Below, in pieces: positions 24,773 through 36,162 of a stretch of 64,000 bases of DNA (positions within the stretch are counted from its first letter, which is position 1; every line of letters starts with the position of its first letter). Both the position numbers and the translations under genes were made by a program. Origin of the DNA: Amia ocellicauda (Eukaryota > Chordata > Actinopteri > Amiiformes > Amiidae); contig NC_089853.1 of assembly GCF_036373705.1 (NCBI RefSeq), positions 32,020,568 to 32,084,567 on the forward strand. Reading direction: 5' to 3'. A model generated the notes under the pieces. That model made no database searches. It had not been told where the DNA came from and was given only the letters and a program-made list of their open reading frames with translations.

Positions 24773-27280
24773 TCCTGGTGTGCTCTGCAGCTCTTGTGGA
24801 CAAAAAGACTACCCAGGGACACGCTCCCAACTGTGACTTTATATCAGAAAGAACAGAAAGAAAGACCCAGACAGTGCTTTTCCTCTTTCTTTCACTCTGA
24901 AGCTGTGCAGTAGCACCGATTTTAAGTTGCGAGACACGTTGCTCCTGCGCAATGGGCAGAGACCACTGACTTGTGATCAGATTTTGCCCTTTAGCTTAGT
25001 TTTCTTGGTGGGAGGAGGCTAGTGTAGTTGAACTCCCAAATGGTGCAGAAAATGAAATGTGAAAAGGAAAGCAGACAAAACCAAACTCCCTTTTCAACCC
25101 CAATTGTGTTAAGTAGTATCTGTGTTATTCCCCGCTCCTCACACCAGGTGTTAATGTTATTTCACAGGCTGGACGGTTAAAAAAAAATGTATTGACAAAA
25201 GGGGCTTCAAATTAAGACACTCTCCTAGTCCATGCATTACACTATTATTACACTAATAATCAAGTACCTTATGCAGTTTGCAAGTCTTAATGCAGCAATG
25301 TGCAGTCCTGCTGTGTTATTATTGTGACACTATAATGTTTCATTTGGAACCAGGATTGGAGTCAGGTGAGCTTAAGTGCTGTGAATTTTCCACCAAGGAG
25401 AAATGAAGCTTGACGTTAGTGAGCTAACCGTTTTAGAGATCCGGAAACCTGCAGACGTTTGCGTCGTGATGTGGCAAGGACAATTCATGATTTTAAACTC
25501 AAAGCTTGTTTTTCCAAACACAAACTGCATTTAGTAGAGGATTGGAACCACGTTTTAATAGTTTATTGCATCCAATATCTCAATCTGGGTATGCTTGGTT
25601 TGGATTCCTTGCCTATATTTTCTACAGTTAATTCAGTGGCCAGACCTTGGTTATCTTGAGGAATCTGGACAGTTTAGGGATGTATATATAAATTTAAGGA
25701 AAAAGGCACATTTGTGCTTTTTGGATGGCAGTGAAATTTGCACAGAGCACTCGCATGACATTCCTAGGTCATGGCCTCACTCTGGGGGGGTCATGATCTA
25801 CTTTAAGTGAAGGGTATCAAATACATACCAAGCTTTATATTTTTATTTTACAAGTCAAATCAATTTATAGTTTGATGAAACAATTTTAAAGGGAATATAT
25901 ACATCCTCCCCCTCATCATTTTACCTAGTGCTAGTCTCTTCAGGAGTACTGTAAAAGGGCAGCACACTAAGCAGTATCCCTTTATCAATCCTGGTTTCCA
26001 TAGACAGGAGTGCTCTGTAAGTGTGTGCGCACAGAGATTGTAACCCAGGAGGGATGTGTAGATCTTCATGACATAAGATTAGTGAGGAAGGCTAAATGTG
26101 GAAAGACTGACAAATGTCTTGCCTGATTCTCAAGGTATTTTACACATTTCTTTCGCGGCTTTTCCACCAAGTATTCCAGTGGATTTCGGAATCCAACCTG
26201 AGACCTGAGAATGCCTTCTTCCTATACATCCGTCCTATTAGTTACTGATGCATGTTCTCCTTTATTATCCTCACATTGTATTTTTGGATTAATTCCATTA
26301 TATTTTTAACCTAGGAAAAAATGGTTTGCATTGTTCCGTTCACTAAAGTTCCTGGTTTGTTGTTCCTGTATGAGATTAAGGGAGGGGGTGGGGGTAGCTT
26401 GCTTTGCCATTCAGCATATCTAATCCACCTATGGAGATATGCTGCTACTCCATGTCATTATCTCTGTCTTGGATTGATGTGGGGCTCTATGCATCATTTG
26501 TATATGTAGGCTTATTAGAGTCACTTCCTCAATCAAAGCGATTTATGGAGCACGTTTCTTACCAGCATATGAATTCCCATTTTCTAATCTGTCTGATGAA
26601 GATGCGGTAAGTGGAATGTGCAGATCATATTTTATCAATCCATTTTAAACCCAGTTATCTAGATGTAAAAGGGGCATCTTATCTAGACTCAACTGCAATA
26701 TCATAAGAAGGAAACCTTATTACATGGGTTTGCCAAAATAGGATTGTTTTATTTTGTACTATTCCTGTTCTTTGTTTTATATAAATTGGTAATGCTTGCC
26801 TTAAACCAGATCACCTAAACCAGTGCAGAAAGTACTGACTGCCAATGTATCCCATCTCTGAGAATACACCAGGGGGCTGTTTTGGGCTCTTCACTTCAGT
26901 GTTTTTTAAGGATGCAGTGTCTCTAATTAAGATGTCAATCAGCATACGTATTTGCTTTTCGAAATGGGTACTTATTTGCAATTATTTATTGCTGATTCGT
27001 GAATTTTGTGTTTTGTTTTAAAATGGGGAATGTTGTACCAGTTGTTTTGCCTTAAGCTGCCGGTCCCTGTAATTCCCAAAGACTGGTTTTGTATCTGCCT
27101 TAGATCTCAGTCCATTCTAGAGTGTTCAAAGAAACTGTTATCCCTGTGAAACATGAAATTCCTACAGATTGCTATTGCTATTGGAATAGCCAAAACTCTT
27201 CAGCCAGTCTTATCAAGGGCTTTGCACCAAAGTGTCAATGGAGAAGCCATCTTTAAAGCTTTTTGCTGCAATCCCTAGTC

Positions 27281-27283
<3 letters not shown>

Positions 27284-27322
<39 letters not shown>
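27284..27322. repeat. Poly-T tract
   Basis: Thirty-nine consecutive T residues. It could be the reverse-strand poly-A of a very small retroinsertion, but no retroelement body is attached. Confidence 0.9.
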
Positions 27323-27324
<2 letters not shown>

Positions 27325-29165
27325 GTCACCAAAAAGTGTGTGGTTTTGGGAACTGGGAAATGGAAAGTGAGGTTTGGAAAAGTGGCCAGCCACTTGTTTC
27401 TCAGATCAGGATTCTGACATAATTTACCTTGCTTACCTATGTGTTTATTTTAATTTATATATTGTATATATATTTATGGAAGTCTTCATGTTACATCCAA
27501 CATGAGTTTTAAAACCACAATTAAGAGACTGTGTAAATCTAGAACGTTCCTAGATTTTTTTTTTTTTTTTTGTATCCATTGATTTAACCCCCAGTGTCTC
27601 AGCGTGACTCAATTATTGCATCTGGTAAGATAGCTTTTGATACTCCCCAATTGCAGCCTCTTTGAAGTGGAATAACCTTTGACTGTTTGATCAGTGGCAG
27701 TTTAAGGCTAATGATGGTCTTAATAAGGACAGGTTGCCTCTTTTAAAATCGGCTTTCTGTTAATTTAATCTTGGCTGACAATTAACTCAAGTGACAGGAT
27801 CTTTACCGAGCTGGCTTTGGCTAGATCGTGCGCGTGCGTTTGTTTTATGCCAAAGAAAGCATAGGAAAACCTATTACTGTTCAGGAAAGGATTCATTTCC
27901 ATGAACCTGTTCTTTTGTAACCCCCCCCCCGTTTATACTAAAGGATTCCAGGTACCATTTCAGAAACAAGCATAGTCTCCTTCAACTCGATTTAGGCTAA
28001 TGCATCAAACTGGAGGTTTTTGTTGGGAGACTTATTGAAGGAAGTCTGTAGGAGATGCAGGTTAGGCCAGAAGTGTTTTCTAGCTGTTCAGGTTGGTTTC
28101 ACAGCTACCAGTTTTGGACTACCTTACTTTAATTAACACTAGATTGTCTTAAAACATCTTGCAGTCACTGAATCAGGACATCAGTGTTTAAAAAATAAAT
28201 AAAAAATTAAAACCAATTGCAAAACTGTTGGGAAATCAGAAGAAATGTTTGTCATGCCACTTGATGGTAATGGCACATAGGAAAAGGTTTGATTTCGCAG
28301 AAGGAGTTTAATGTAAGCTTTTTATTTATTTTGTATTATGTATACCAAACAACTTGCAAATGACAGACTGGCAAAGAAAAGAAAAGCAGGTTTCTCAATG
28401 AAGCACGGTATTAGAGTGCTCTTTGCCCAGCTTAGCAGGAAACAGCTGGGTGTTAGCCGTGCTGGTTTCAGTATTTAGGTGCCTACTGTGGAGGATCTGT
28501 ATCACATGGATTTTACTTGCGATATTTAACCTTTTGCAGAGTTTAATTTGCAAGTGTGGCAAAAGTGGAACAAAGTCATACCGATTCAAATGTTATGTCT
28601 TTAAATTGCATTTTAAAAATGCATCTTTCTTCTACAACTGTAGCTTCTTGAGGAAAAAAAAAAGCTCTTTCCAACCAGCTACCATAATATGTATTTCTTT
28701 TAAAATGCAAAAAACAAACAAACTTTTTTTTTTTTGGTCAAAATAAGAGAAATGAAAAGCTATATATGGTGTTCTTTAGGGGAATTTGTTTTTAAGTCTT
28801 CATCTCTTTGGCTGGTGCATTGTTTATTTGCTGTTCTCAGCATACTAAATGTCTTTCTAGAAATGTGAAAAAAAATATTTCAATTTTCCTGTATAAAGTC
28901 ACTGCATTTTGTCTACTTGTAAGAAAAAAAAAAAAATCTCTGTATGAAATAATTTATTGCTTAATGTGTTGCTTTTTATTTTTGTTTTGTTTTCTTCCTT
29001 TGCACAATTTTATCTGTCTTTTTAAAGGTAGACGGGAGATGAGCAGTCTCCCCAGTGAGAGGGAAATGGGATATATATTTTTGCAAAGATCTCATTTAAA
29101 GGGCGTGTACCACCTTTTACTCTTCCTTTGAGAAAAGAAAACAGTGTATTTAATGTTTCTGTAAA

Positions 29166-29171
29166 AATAAA
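29166..29171 (+). terminator. Poly(A) signal of the ELL3-like gene
   Basis: A canonical AATAAA is followed about 35 bases later by a 13-base T run. It lies inside the palindrome arm, so an antisense-oriented copy exists at 41834-41839. Confidence 0.6.
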
Positions 29172-29389
29172 GTTCTTTTCATCATGCTCTCTTCATTGCT
29201 GGATTATTTCTTTTTTTTTTTTTCCTCTTTAGGTTTCCTCAGTACGTGTGGTATGTGTAATGAACAGGTACTGTCTAGCTCCCTGAAACTCAGAACTTGG
29301 AAATTAGGGAAGATGTAATTGTTTTTGCCATTCCCTCCTCAAATCAGTCCCCCAAAGGTGCCCTTACTCTAAATACAGTGGATTGCCCC

Positions 29390-30195
29390 CAGAGCTTTTC
29401 TCACATGGTATGTTACAATCTGGCATTCAAATTGATTTAATTGGGATTCTCTCCCTTTGATTAACACCACATACACTACACCTTGAAGGTGAAAAATGTT
29501 TTTATTGTGACACAAAAGTTAATCAAAACTGAAATATGTTAGTTGTGTAAGTATTCACCCCCCTCAGTCAATACTTGGTAGAAACACCTTTGGCAGCAAT
29601 TACAGCTGCGAGTCTTTTTGGGTAAGTAAGTCTCTACCAACTTTGCACATCTGGTTCCCTTAATTATTACCCATTCTTCTTGGCAAAATTGCTCAAGCTC
29701 TCAAGTTGGATGGATACTGTTGGTTAACCGCAACTTTCAACTCTTGCCACAGATTCTCAATTGGATTGAGGACTAGGCTTTCTAGGACACTGAGCTTCTT
29801 GTTTTAAACCACTCCGGTAGTAGCCTTGGCTGTGTGTTTGGGGTCATTGTCCTGCTGAAAGGGGTGAACCCCCGCCCCTGTCCAAGGTCTCTTGCAGACT
29901 GAAGCAGAATTTTCCTATATTTGGCTCCATCCATCATGCCCTCAATCTTGACATGTCTTCCAGTCCCTTTAATTGCACACAGGTATTCAACTAATTTTGA
30001 TTTCTGGAGGAAACTGGCTGCACCACAGCTTATTTAAGTGTGTCATAGCAAAGGGGGTGAATACTTATGCAATTAAGACTTTTCCTTTTTGTAATTAATT
30101 AAAAAAAAGATAATACTTTTTTTTCCCCCTCCAACATCGACATTAAGTAATACTTTGTGTAGATTATTGACAGAAAAACCCAATTAAATCCATTT
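29390..30195 (-). mobile_element. Tc1-like transposon remnant, internally deleted (left arm)
   Basis: On the minus strand it shows Tc1 end sequence with GTATTCACCCCC-type words near both sides and fragments of a transposase, including [12 protein letters not shown] (the glutamate block of the DDE domain) and a degraded HTAKA-like piece. The N-terminal half is largely deleted and frames are broken. The outer ends are too decayed to set exactly. It sits between the convergent ELL3-like gene and the UGT. Confidence 0.8.
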
Positions 30196-30223
30196 TGGTT
30201 CTAGACTATACCCCTACAAAAGA

Positions 30224-30229
30224 TTTATT
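30224..30229 (-). terminator. Poly(A) signal of left UGT gene
   Basis: AATAAA on the minus strand, about 115 bases after the UGT stop codon; mirrored at 40776-40781. Confidence 0.6.
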
Positions 30230-30344
30230 TAGATTTCATGAAACTGAAAACCATCTAGAGCGAGAGGAATGAGGCAAGGCAAGCCTGGAGAAATTGTGTA
30301 CAGAGTTTAAACCCTAGTGGGTGTTGGCTACCAGCTAAACGTAT

Positions 30345-31946
30345 TTAATTAGTTTTTAATTTCCTTCTGTAACAAACCCTGCAGCACAGAAACCTGAAAA
30401 CGGCAAAAGTAGTGAAGACGACCAAGAATACAATGGCCAGCAAGACCACTACAACATCCACGCTGTGGTAGGAGTACCAGGGCATTCTGTAGGACTCCGT
30501 GCGCAAGTGTGCGGCCCCTTTGTGTCTCATGACAAACTCGATCCAGAAGAGGGCGCTGTCCAGGGGCTTCATAGGCTGGTCCAGGTGCAGGCTGGAGAGC
30601 CTCCCCATGTTCCTCCGGTAGGACGGCTCATGGAGCACCTCCTGCAGGGCCTGGAGGAAGGTGCTGCTGTTTAAGGAGGCGATATCCAGGACCTTGGCTG
30701 CCCCTTTTTCTTTCATACGCAAAAGGTTGTCGGGCTGATCGAAAAGCAATGGCAGTCCCACCATTGGCACAGCGTGATACAATGCCTCATACACTCCATT
30801 GGTTCCACCATGTGCTACAAAGACTCTGGTCTTGGGATGTCCCAGGAGATCATTTTGTGGCATCCAGTTCACCAGAAGGGTGTTGTTGCCCAAATTCACA
30901 GGCCTTTCCCCTTGGAGCCTCCAAATAACTTTCTGAGGGAGCTGGGCAAAGGCGGATGCTATTTCGGCTGTTACATCACTGGGAAGGTTATTAATAATGG
31001 TCCCCAAGGACATGACAATGACACCATGCTCCCCAGAGCTCTGCATAAAGTCCTCCAGGTCTTGAGGAAGGGGCCTGGCAGGCTGGCACTGAAAGCCCCC
31101 CATGTAGATGACATTGGGCATGGTGGGCCTTGGGAATTCGAAGACAAAGTCAACCCTCATGAGCCAGAGATCTGCTGACTGTGTGAGAGTGTAAATATCA
31201 ACCCCTGAGCCAAAGAAGCGCTCGCACAAAGACTTATAATGTGGGTCCACAAAAAGCATTCTCTGCAAGGATGAAAATCCATAATGTATCATGTTCCTGA
31301 CCCTTTGAAATAGATTCATTTTTTCAGTTAACTCTGACCCAGGGTATGGGATGTAGGATACTGGTGAGGGGGCAATATCAAAATGGCCTTCCCCATATAT
31401 AGTCCAGCGGACATTGAAAACCAGAGGGAGTTGAAGGTAGTGGGCCAGCAGTGCTCCTGTACCAATGGCAGGGTCTGCAAGAACCAGATCGTATTGTGTG
31501 TCTTTGAGAGTCTGCATTAACTCCTGATTTTCAAACATAAGAGTTACCATTTCACACACCTCTTTATGGAAGTTTGAAAATATGCTCATGGTTTTCCAAA
31601 AAAAGGTGAAGTGGTCCAAACTAAATGTGCTTTCTCTCTTCAACTTCAACACGCTGTGCAAGAATTGCTGGAAAACATCTGTATCCATGGCTTTGGTAGA
31701 AGGGATTGTGATGGAGGTGTAGTGAGGAGACTTCTCCTTGATGTACAAGCAGCTTTCTGCTTGCACCACTGAGATTTGGTGCCCCCGGGAGTGCAACTCC
31801 TTAATAAGGATGTTCATGTTCACCCAATGACTGCCATCAACTGGAACCACCAGGATCTTGCCAGCATGGAAACACGGCAGAGTGATGATCAGGGGTGCAA
31901 TGATGGTGAAGGCTGAGCAGATGCTCCATAGAGAATACCCTCCCAT
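30345..31946 (-). CDS. UDP-glucuronosyltransferase, UGT5-type, intronless coding region (left copy)
   Basis: UGTs transfer glucuronic acid from UDP-glucuronate to small hydrophobic substrates in the ER lumen, for detoxification or hormone clearance. The 533-residue ORF has the usual full length. A hydrophobic signal peptide covers residues 1-28. The DGSHW motif carries the presumed catalytic His40, and Asp158 (LADPAIG) is the probable partner. The UGT signature runs from Trp361 to Gln404 with HGG at 379-381 and DQ at 403-404. A membrane helix covers about 496-518, and the short cytosolic tail ends KLKTN, a KxKxx-type ER-retrieval signal. N426-S-S is a possible glycosylation site. The coding region has no intron, as reported for fish UGT5 genes, unlike UGT1 and UGT2. 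A splice-acceptor-like TTTCTAATCAG ends five bases before the ATG, suggesting an upstream non-coding exon. The ORF is identical in translation to the copy at 39059-40660 and is transcribed away from the palindrome centre, towards the ELL3-like gene. The subfamily is inferred from architecture. Confidence 0.95.
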   Translation of the reverse strand: MGGYSLWSICSAFTIIAPLIITLPCFHAGKILVVPVDGSHWVNMNILIKELHSRGHQISVVQAESCLYIKEKSPHYTSITIPSTKAMDTDVFQQFLHSVLKLKRESTFSLDHFTFFWKTMSIFSNFHKEVCEMVTLMFENQELMQTLKDTQYDLVLADPAIGTGALLAHYLQLPLVFNVRWTIYGEGHFDIAPSPVSYIPYPGSELTEKMNLFQRVRNMIHYGFSSLQRMLFVDPHYKSLCERFFGSGVDIYTLTQSADLWLMRVDFVFEFPRPTMPNVIYMGGFQCQPARPLPQDLEDFMQSSGEHGVIVMSLGTIINNLPSDVTAEIASAFAQLPQKVIWRLQGERPVNLGNNTLLVNWMPQNDLLGHPKTRVFVAHGGTNGVYEALYHAVPMVGLPLLFDQPDNLLRMKEKGAAKVLDIASLNSSTFLQALQEVLHEPSYRRNMGRLSSLHLDQPMKPLDSALFWIEFVMRHKGAAHLRTESYRMPWYSYHSVDVVVVLLAIVFLVVFTTFAVFRFLCCRVCYRRKLKTN

Positions 31947-32157
31947 AGTGTCTGATTAGAAACAATAATGACAGGTGATAAGAATTGTTAAAAAACACTT
32001 TGAATATTCATACACACGTTCGTTTGTTTTTTTCTTTTCTATAGACAATACTTGTATTTTCGCTTTGTACAATTGACTAAAATTGCCACATCAAGGGAAT
32101 TTACCACACAGTCTTCTCCAGCAGCTGAGGTTAATCCCCTTCCCGCACATGGTCATT
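31947..32157 (-). promoter_or_regulatory. UGT 5' flank with splice-acceptor-like site (left copy)
   Basis: Upstream of the ATG on the minus strand is TTTCTAATCAG followed by ACACT-ATG, which fits the 3' end of an intron in the 5' UTR. No TATA box is obvious. A Tc1-like element begins at 32160, so the true promoter may lie beyond it, towards the palindrome spacer. Confidence 0.35.
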
Positions 32158-32159
32158 TA

Positions 32160-33716
32160 CAGTAGCTCTCAAAAGTATTCACCCCCCTTTGACTTATCCA
32201 CATTTCATTGTGTTACAACATGAAATCAGAAATCAGAAAGTTGTTTTTGCCACTGATCGACACAGAAACTGTCCATAATGTCAAAGTGAAAAATATAATC
32301 TAATATAAATAACAAAGCAAATTGTTCTAAATTAATTACAATTACAAAACAGAAAATACTTGAATGCATAAGTAATCACGACCCCATGCTATAACACACC
32401 TGATTTGAGTTGTGGTGAAGCCAGTTGTCTTTAGAAGTCACATAATTAGTTGAATGCAGTCCACCTCTATGCAATTAAGGTGTGTCACATGATTACAGGT
32501 TAAATACACATGTCTCTGGGAGGTCCCGCAGTTGGTTACTACAATTCCTAACAAAAACTACATCATGACAACGAAGGAACATTCAAAGCAAATCTGGAAT
32601 AAGGTTCTTCAAAAGCACCAATCAGGGGTAGGATATAAGCATTAAATATCCCCCGGAGCACAGTAAAGTTTATTAATAAGAAATGGCGAGAATATGGGAC
32701 AACAGTGAATCTGCCTAGATCAGGCCGTCCTCAAAAACTGAGTATCCATGCGAGAAGGCACTAGTCAGGTAGGCCACCAAGAGGCCAATGGCAACTCCAA
32801 AGGAGTTAGTCTTCCATGGCTGAGCTGGGAGACACTGTGCAGACTGCAACAATAGCCCGGCTGCTTCACAAAAGTGGGAGAGAAAAACCTTGCATCAAAT
32901 CTCGGCTAGAGTTTGCCAAAAGGCATGTGGTCTGATGAGACCAAAATTGAGCTTTTTGGCCTCAACGCTAAGCGCTACGTTTGGTGCAAGTCTAACACCG
33001 CACATCATCCTGAGACCAACACTCCTACCGTGAAGCATGGTTGTGGCAGCATTATGCTATGGGGATGCTTCTCTGCATCAGGGCCTGGAAACCTTGTACA
33101 GATAGAGGGCAAAATGGATGCAGCACAGAGAGAAATCCTGGAAGAAAACCTGCTGAAGTCTGCAAGAGACCTGGGACTTGGGAGAAAATTAATCTTCCAG
33201 CATGAAAATGACCACAAACATACAGCCAAAGCCACACTGGAGTGGCTTAAAAAGAAAAAAGGTCAATGTCCTGGAGTGCCCCAGTTAAAGCCCGGATCTC
33301 AATCCAATTGAGAATATGTGGAAAGAGTTGAAAATTGCTGTTCACCAAAAGTGCCCATCCAACTTGATGGAGCTTGAGCAATTTTGAAAAGAAGAATCGG
33401 CAAAACTTGCTGTGTCCAGATGTGCAAAGCTGGTAGAGACTCATCCACATAGACTCATGGCTGTAATTGTTGCCAAAGGTGCCTCTACCACATATTGACT
33501 GAATGGGGCATTTGCTGAAGCATTTAAGTCTTTTCTTTTTTGTATTTGTAAAACATTTAGAACAATTTGCAGGTCATATTTTTCACTTTGACATTATGGA
33601 CAGTTTCTGTGTTGATCAGTGGCAAAAACTCCTGATTAAATCCATTCTGATTTCATGCTGTAAAACAATGAAACGTGGAAAAGTCCAAGGGGAGTGAACA
33701 CTTTTGAGAGGCACAG
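32160..33716 (+). mobile_element. Tc1-like transposon, degenerate (left arm)
   Basis: The ends are inverted: CAGTAGCTCTCAAAAGTATT at 32160 and its near-complement AACACTTTTGAGAGGCACAG ending at 33716. They are flanked by TA (32158-32159 and 33717-33718), the Tc1 target duplication, for a length of 1557 bp. Transposase remnants on the plus strand include MWSDETKIELFG (first catalytic Asp), a second block QHENDHKHTA in which the usual Asp is Glu, and NPIENMW. Several frames are broken, so it is inactive. Confidence 0.92.
32913..33311 (+). pseudogene. Tc1-like transposase fragment (left arm)
   Basis: The longest open piece, 132 residues, covers the DDE core from WSDETK to the KKKKGQCP stretch where the frame is lost before the catalytic Glu block. 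A single residue (Gly against Val) separates it from the mirrored copy, the only arm difference noticed. Confidence 0.85.
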
Positions 33717-33718
33717 TA

Positions 33719-34206
33719 TGTTGATAACGTGAATTTGAATTGCACATTATTAGCAGTTACCTTTGCTTTGGATTTCACGTGTGTTCAACTCATTCATTAA
33801 CCATTAGTTATCATGCGTCCACTGTTTGATCTGAACTGTCGGACCTCACACTGTCGGACCCTTCCTGCTAGAGGGAATAGGGAGCTGCTGGCGGCCCTTT
33901 TTATAAACTATATACACAGACACACACGTCAAACAGATGGATATTTTGAATATATAGATTTACTTGAAAGTCAGCCTCGTACAAAACCTCCTTTCCTTTC
34001 AGGAATTATGATGAGGCAGCTGCTTTGTGAGTCTAAGGTTACTGCCATATGTTTATTTGTGCACATTTGCATGTCTTGTGGTAAATCTTCTTTTTGATGC
34101 AATGTATGAAGTGGATGATACATTTGGAGGCTGCTGTCTGTGCGTTTCTCCTGCATCCTCCTAGAATGTTTTCTCCCTCTAGTTGTTATACAATGTAGCA
34201 TGATGT

Positions 34207-34245
<39 letters not shown>

Positions 34246-34740
34246 CTATTCAAATTTGTTTACATTTATAAGATTTAATATTTGAATTCCTTACCTTTTT
34301 GTCTGCGTAACCAACTTTTTCTTTCAGGTTTCTCTGGCCCACGAATCGCGGTGAAGCATCTGTCAGATCTGTCTGGTCATGTATGGGTCACACAGTCGGA
34401 CAATCAGGAGCTCAGATATGAACAGAAAGACGCACAGAAGCAAGGCGATGCTTCCTCCCAGCTGAGATGTTACCAGAGACGGCTGTGTGGACAGTTTTAA
34501 CGACCCCACCGGTTCAGGCTGTCGTCCCCTTTTCTACACATGAGAAATGGAATGACTTGCCTCAGTTCTTCACCGCTCTTGTGCTGGTAAAACTAGAGAC
34601 CCTCATGACCTTAATGTATGTGCCACTTGTGGATTTTTTTTTTACTTCAGTATGTTAAAGGTCTGGGTGCAGTACTGCATAGATAAGAAACGTGGTTATA
34701 TGTTGCATAAGGCTGCCTCAACTCTGGACACATAAACCCA
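33719..34740. other. Palindrome arm, unassigned sequence
   Basis: It contains open frames (33813-34097, 34282-34500, 34467-34658) with no recognised homology, and a (TAA)n tract. A splice-acceptor-like TTTTTCTTTCAG precedes 34329 on the plus strand. The region lies upstream of the UGT and may include its first non-coding exon and promoter. Confidence 0.4.
34208..34245. repeat. (TAA)n microsatellite, left arm
   Basis: About 12.5 TAA units. It is mirrored at 36760-36797 with the same length, which is notable for a tract type that changes length quickly. Confidence 0.9.
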
Positions 34741-34925
34741 TTTCACCGCGACTATGCAGCTGCTACTCGTGTGTAATGAACCCTTTCCGTGCGCGATTGT
34801 TGCAGCCCGGGGAGCGAGGGAGGGTCGTGTCTTCGGAGAGCAAAGCTATAGCGCGCAGGCGCAGTCTGACGTGGATTGCTCGGGTCCCTATCTTAAATTG
34901 TGTTTTTAACTTTTGTATACACATC

Positions 34926-35075
34926 CAGCTCTGGAAACAATTAAGAGACCACTTCAAAATTATCAGTTTCTCCGGTTTTACTATTTATAGGTATGTGTTT
35001 GGGTAAAATTATCATTTTTGTTTTATTCTATAAACTACTGACAACATTTCTCCCAAATTCCAAGTACAATTCTGA
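34926..35075 (+). mobile_element. Tc1-type transposon end fragment
   Basis: It starts CCAGCTCTGGAAACAATTAA and continues with GAGACCACTTCAAAATTATC, TTTCTCCGGTTTTACTATTT and CTACTGACAACATTTCTCCC. I recognise this as the end of a Tc1-like family common in fish. Only one end is present. Confidence 0.5.
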
Positions 35076-35189
35076 TTGGAATGGCTGGCTGGGCGGCAGG
35101 TGGTGGTTAGCCTGTCTGTGTGAGTGTCCTCCGGGTACTCTGGTCTCCTCCCCCTGTCCAAAGACAAGCAGGTTAGGTTAATTGGCCAA

Positions 35190-35475
35190 GCACTGCCTTT
35201 AAGAGAGTGCTCCTAATCTCAGCTCGTTACCTGTATAAAAGACACCTGGAGCCAGAAATCTTGCTGATTGATAGGGGATCAAATACTTATTTCCCTCATT
35301 AACATGCAAATCAATTTATAACTTTTTTGAAATGCGTTTTTCTGGATTTTGTTGTTGTTATTCTGTCTCTCACTGTTAAAATACACCTGCCATTAAAATT
35401 ATAGACTTATCATTTATTTGTCAGTGGCCAAACGTACAAAATCAGCAGGGGATCAAATACTTTTTTCCCTCACTG
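35190..35475 (-). mobile_element. Tc1 transposon left-end fragment in spacer
   Basis: It is the reverse complement of the left end of the intact element at 42425. It includes the terminal word (CAGTGAGGGAAAAAAGTATT on the minus strand, ending at 35475, followed by TA), the inner repeat with TGAGGGAAATA, and one arm of the hairpin seen at 42653. The transposase part is missing. Confidence 0.9.
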
Positions 35476-35868
35476 TATATTTGTTAATATAGAATGCAAA
35501 AATACCAGCTCTGGGACCAAATCACTTTTAATATCAGAAATAAACACTGTGTAACAGAGAGCTTAACTCACGTTCATTGCACCAATTATGTGTATTCCTT
35601 GTAGTGTTTACAATGAACACTGTCCTCATATGTATTTAATGTACACACACACACACACACACAGTATTGTGTGAACTGTTTTAGTGTTCAGCTAATAAAA
35701 GCATGATGTTCTTCATTAATGTGAAATCAGTCCTCTTATTTCTGTTAACATCTGTCTCCAGTTGTTTCTGTTAACTCGCGAGCACACCATGTGCATGGCA
35801 ATTGCTTTAAGAGACACTTAAAATAGGTTAACATCACTTGCTAAGCTTTGTAATATAACCTGCATGAG

Positions 35869-35985
35869 CACTTATACTTGAAATCCAGCGCTTCTCCTGC
35901 GCAGAGCAGAGACGCGGGCCAATGGCAGCTGCAGGCCGTGTGGGCGAGTCTCTGCCCAGAACAGCGGCTGGCAGATGAAGAAACT
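35869..35985 (+). repeat. CCAAT-containing block shared with 44.3 kb
   Basis: It matches 44323-44441 in the same orientation, from CACTTATACTTGAAATCCAG through CGCGGGCCAATGGCAGCTGC to CCCAGAACAG. The other copy has an extra ~10-base unit near GCAGAGC. GC-rich with a CCAAT box, it looks like a promoter piece or a dispersed repeat end. Confidence 0.75.
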
Positions 35986-36086
35986 AAAACAAAATCTGCA
36001 ATTGTACGTCAGGGCCACCGTAGATAACTAAATTCTCATGAAAAGTTCAACTGATTTAAAAAGCTTGTAGGCCGTCAAATACCAGG

Positions 36087-36090
<4 letters not shown>

Positions 36091-36160
<70 letters not shown>
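36091..36160. repeat. (TA)n followed by poly-T
   Basis: About 20 TA units followed by about 29 T residues, just inside the spacer next to the right arm. Confidence 0.9.

Positions 36161-36162
<2 letters not shown>

Larger units (their letters stand above)
24773..29190 (+). other. ell3: 3' UTR of the ELL3-like gene
   Basis: Sequence after the TAG stop runs without another recognisable gene to an AATAAA at 29166-29171, followed by a T-rich downstream element. The 4.4 kb length is inferred, since earlier poly(A) sites could also be used. It contains a 39-base T run at 27284-27322, many T-rich runs, and a Pumilio-type word TGTATATA at 27473-27480. The last ~175 bases lie inside the left arm of the palindrome. 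Confidence 0.6.
29017..34820 (+). repeat. Left arm of 5.8 kb palindrome
   Basis: Every position p checked has its complement at 71005 - p. This was verified at many points: the 13-base T run at 29211, both transposon remnants, the UGT ORF, the (TAA)n tract and the GC-rich inner end. The arm ends inwards at 34820, where GCGAGGG pairs with 36185, and outwards at 29017. No indel was detected. The single mismatch noticed is G at 33274 against A at 37731 (expected C). The arm carries the ELL3 poly(A) region, two Tc1-like remnants and a complete UGT gene. Confidence 0.95.

Noticed and set aside
27232..27417. Phenylalanine-rich ORF in the ELL3-like 3' UTR
   Set aside because: It is only the translation of the 39-base T run.
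30465..31178. Open frames antisense to the left UGT (30465-30674, 30774-31178) and their mirrors in the right copy
   Set aside because: They are shadows of the UGT coding sequence, with no homology or start context of their own.
34282..34658. Arm ORFs 34282-34500 and 34467-34658 as protein-coding genes
   Set aside because: No recognised homology and no consistent splice pair. They are repeated only because the arm is duplicated. The minus strand also reads a hydrophobic stretch but without a suitable start codon.
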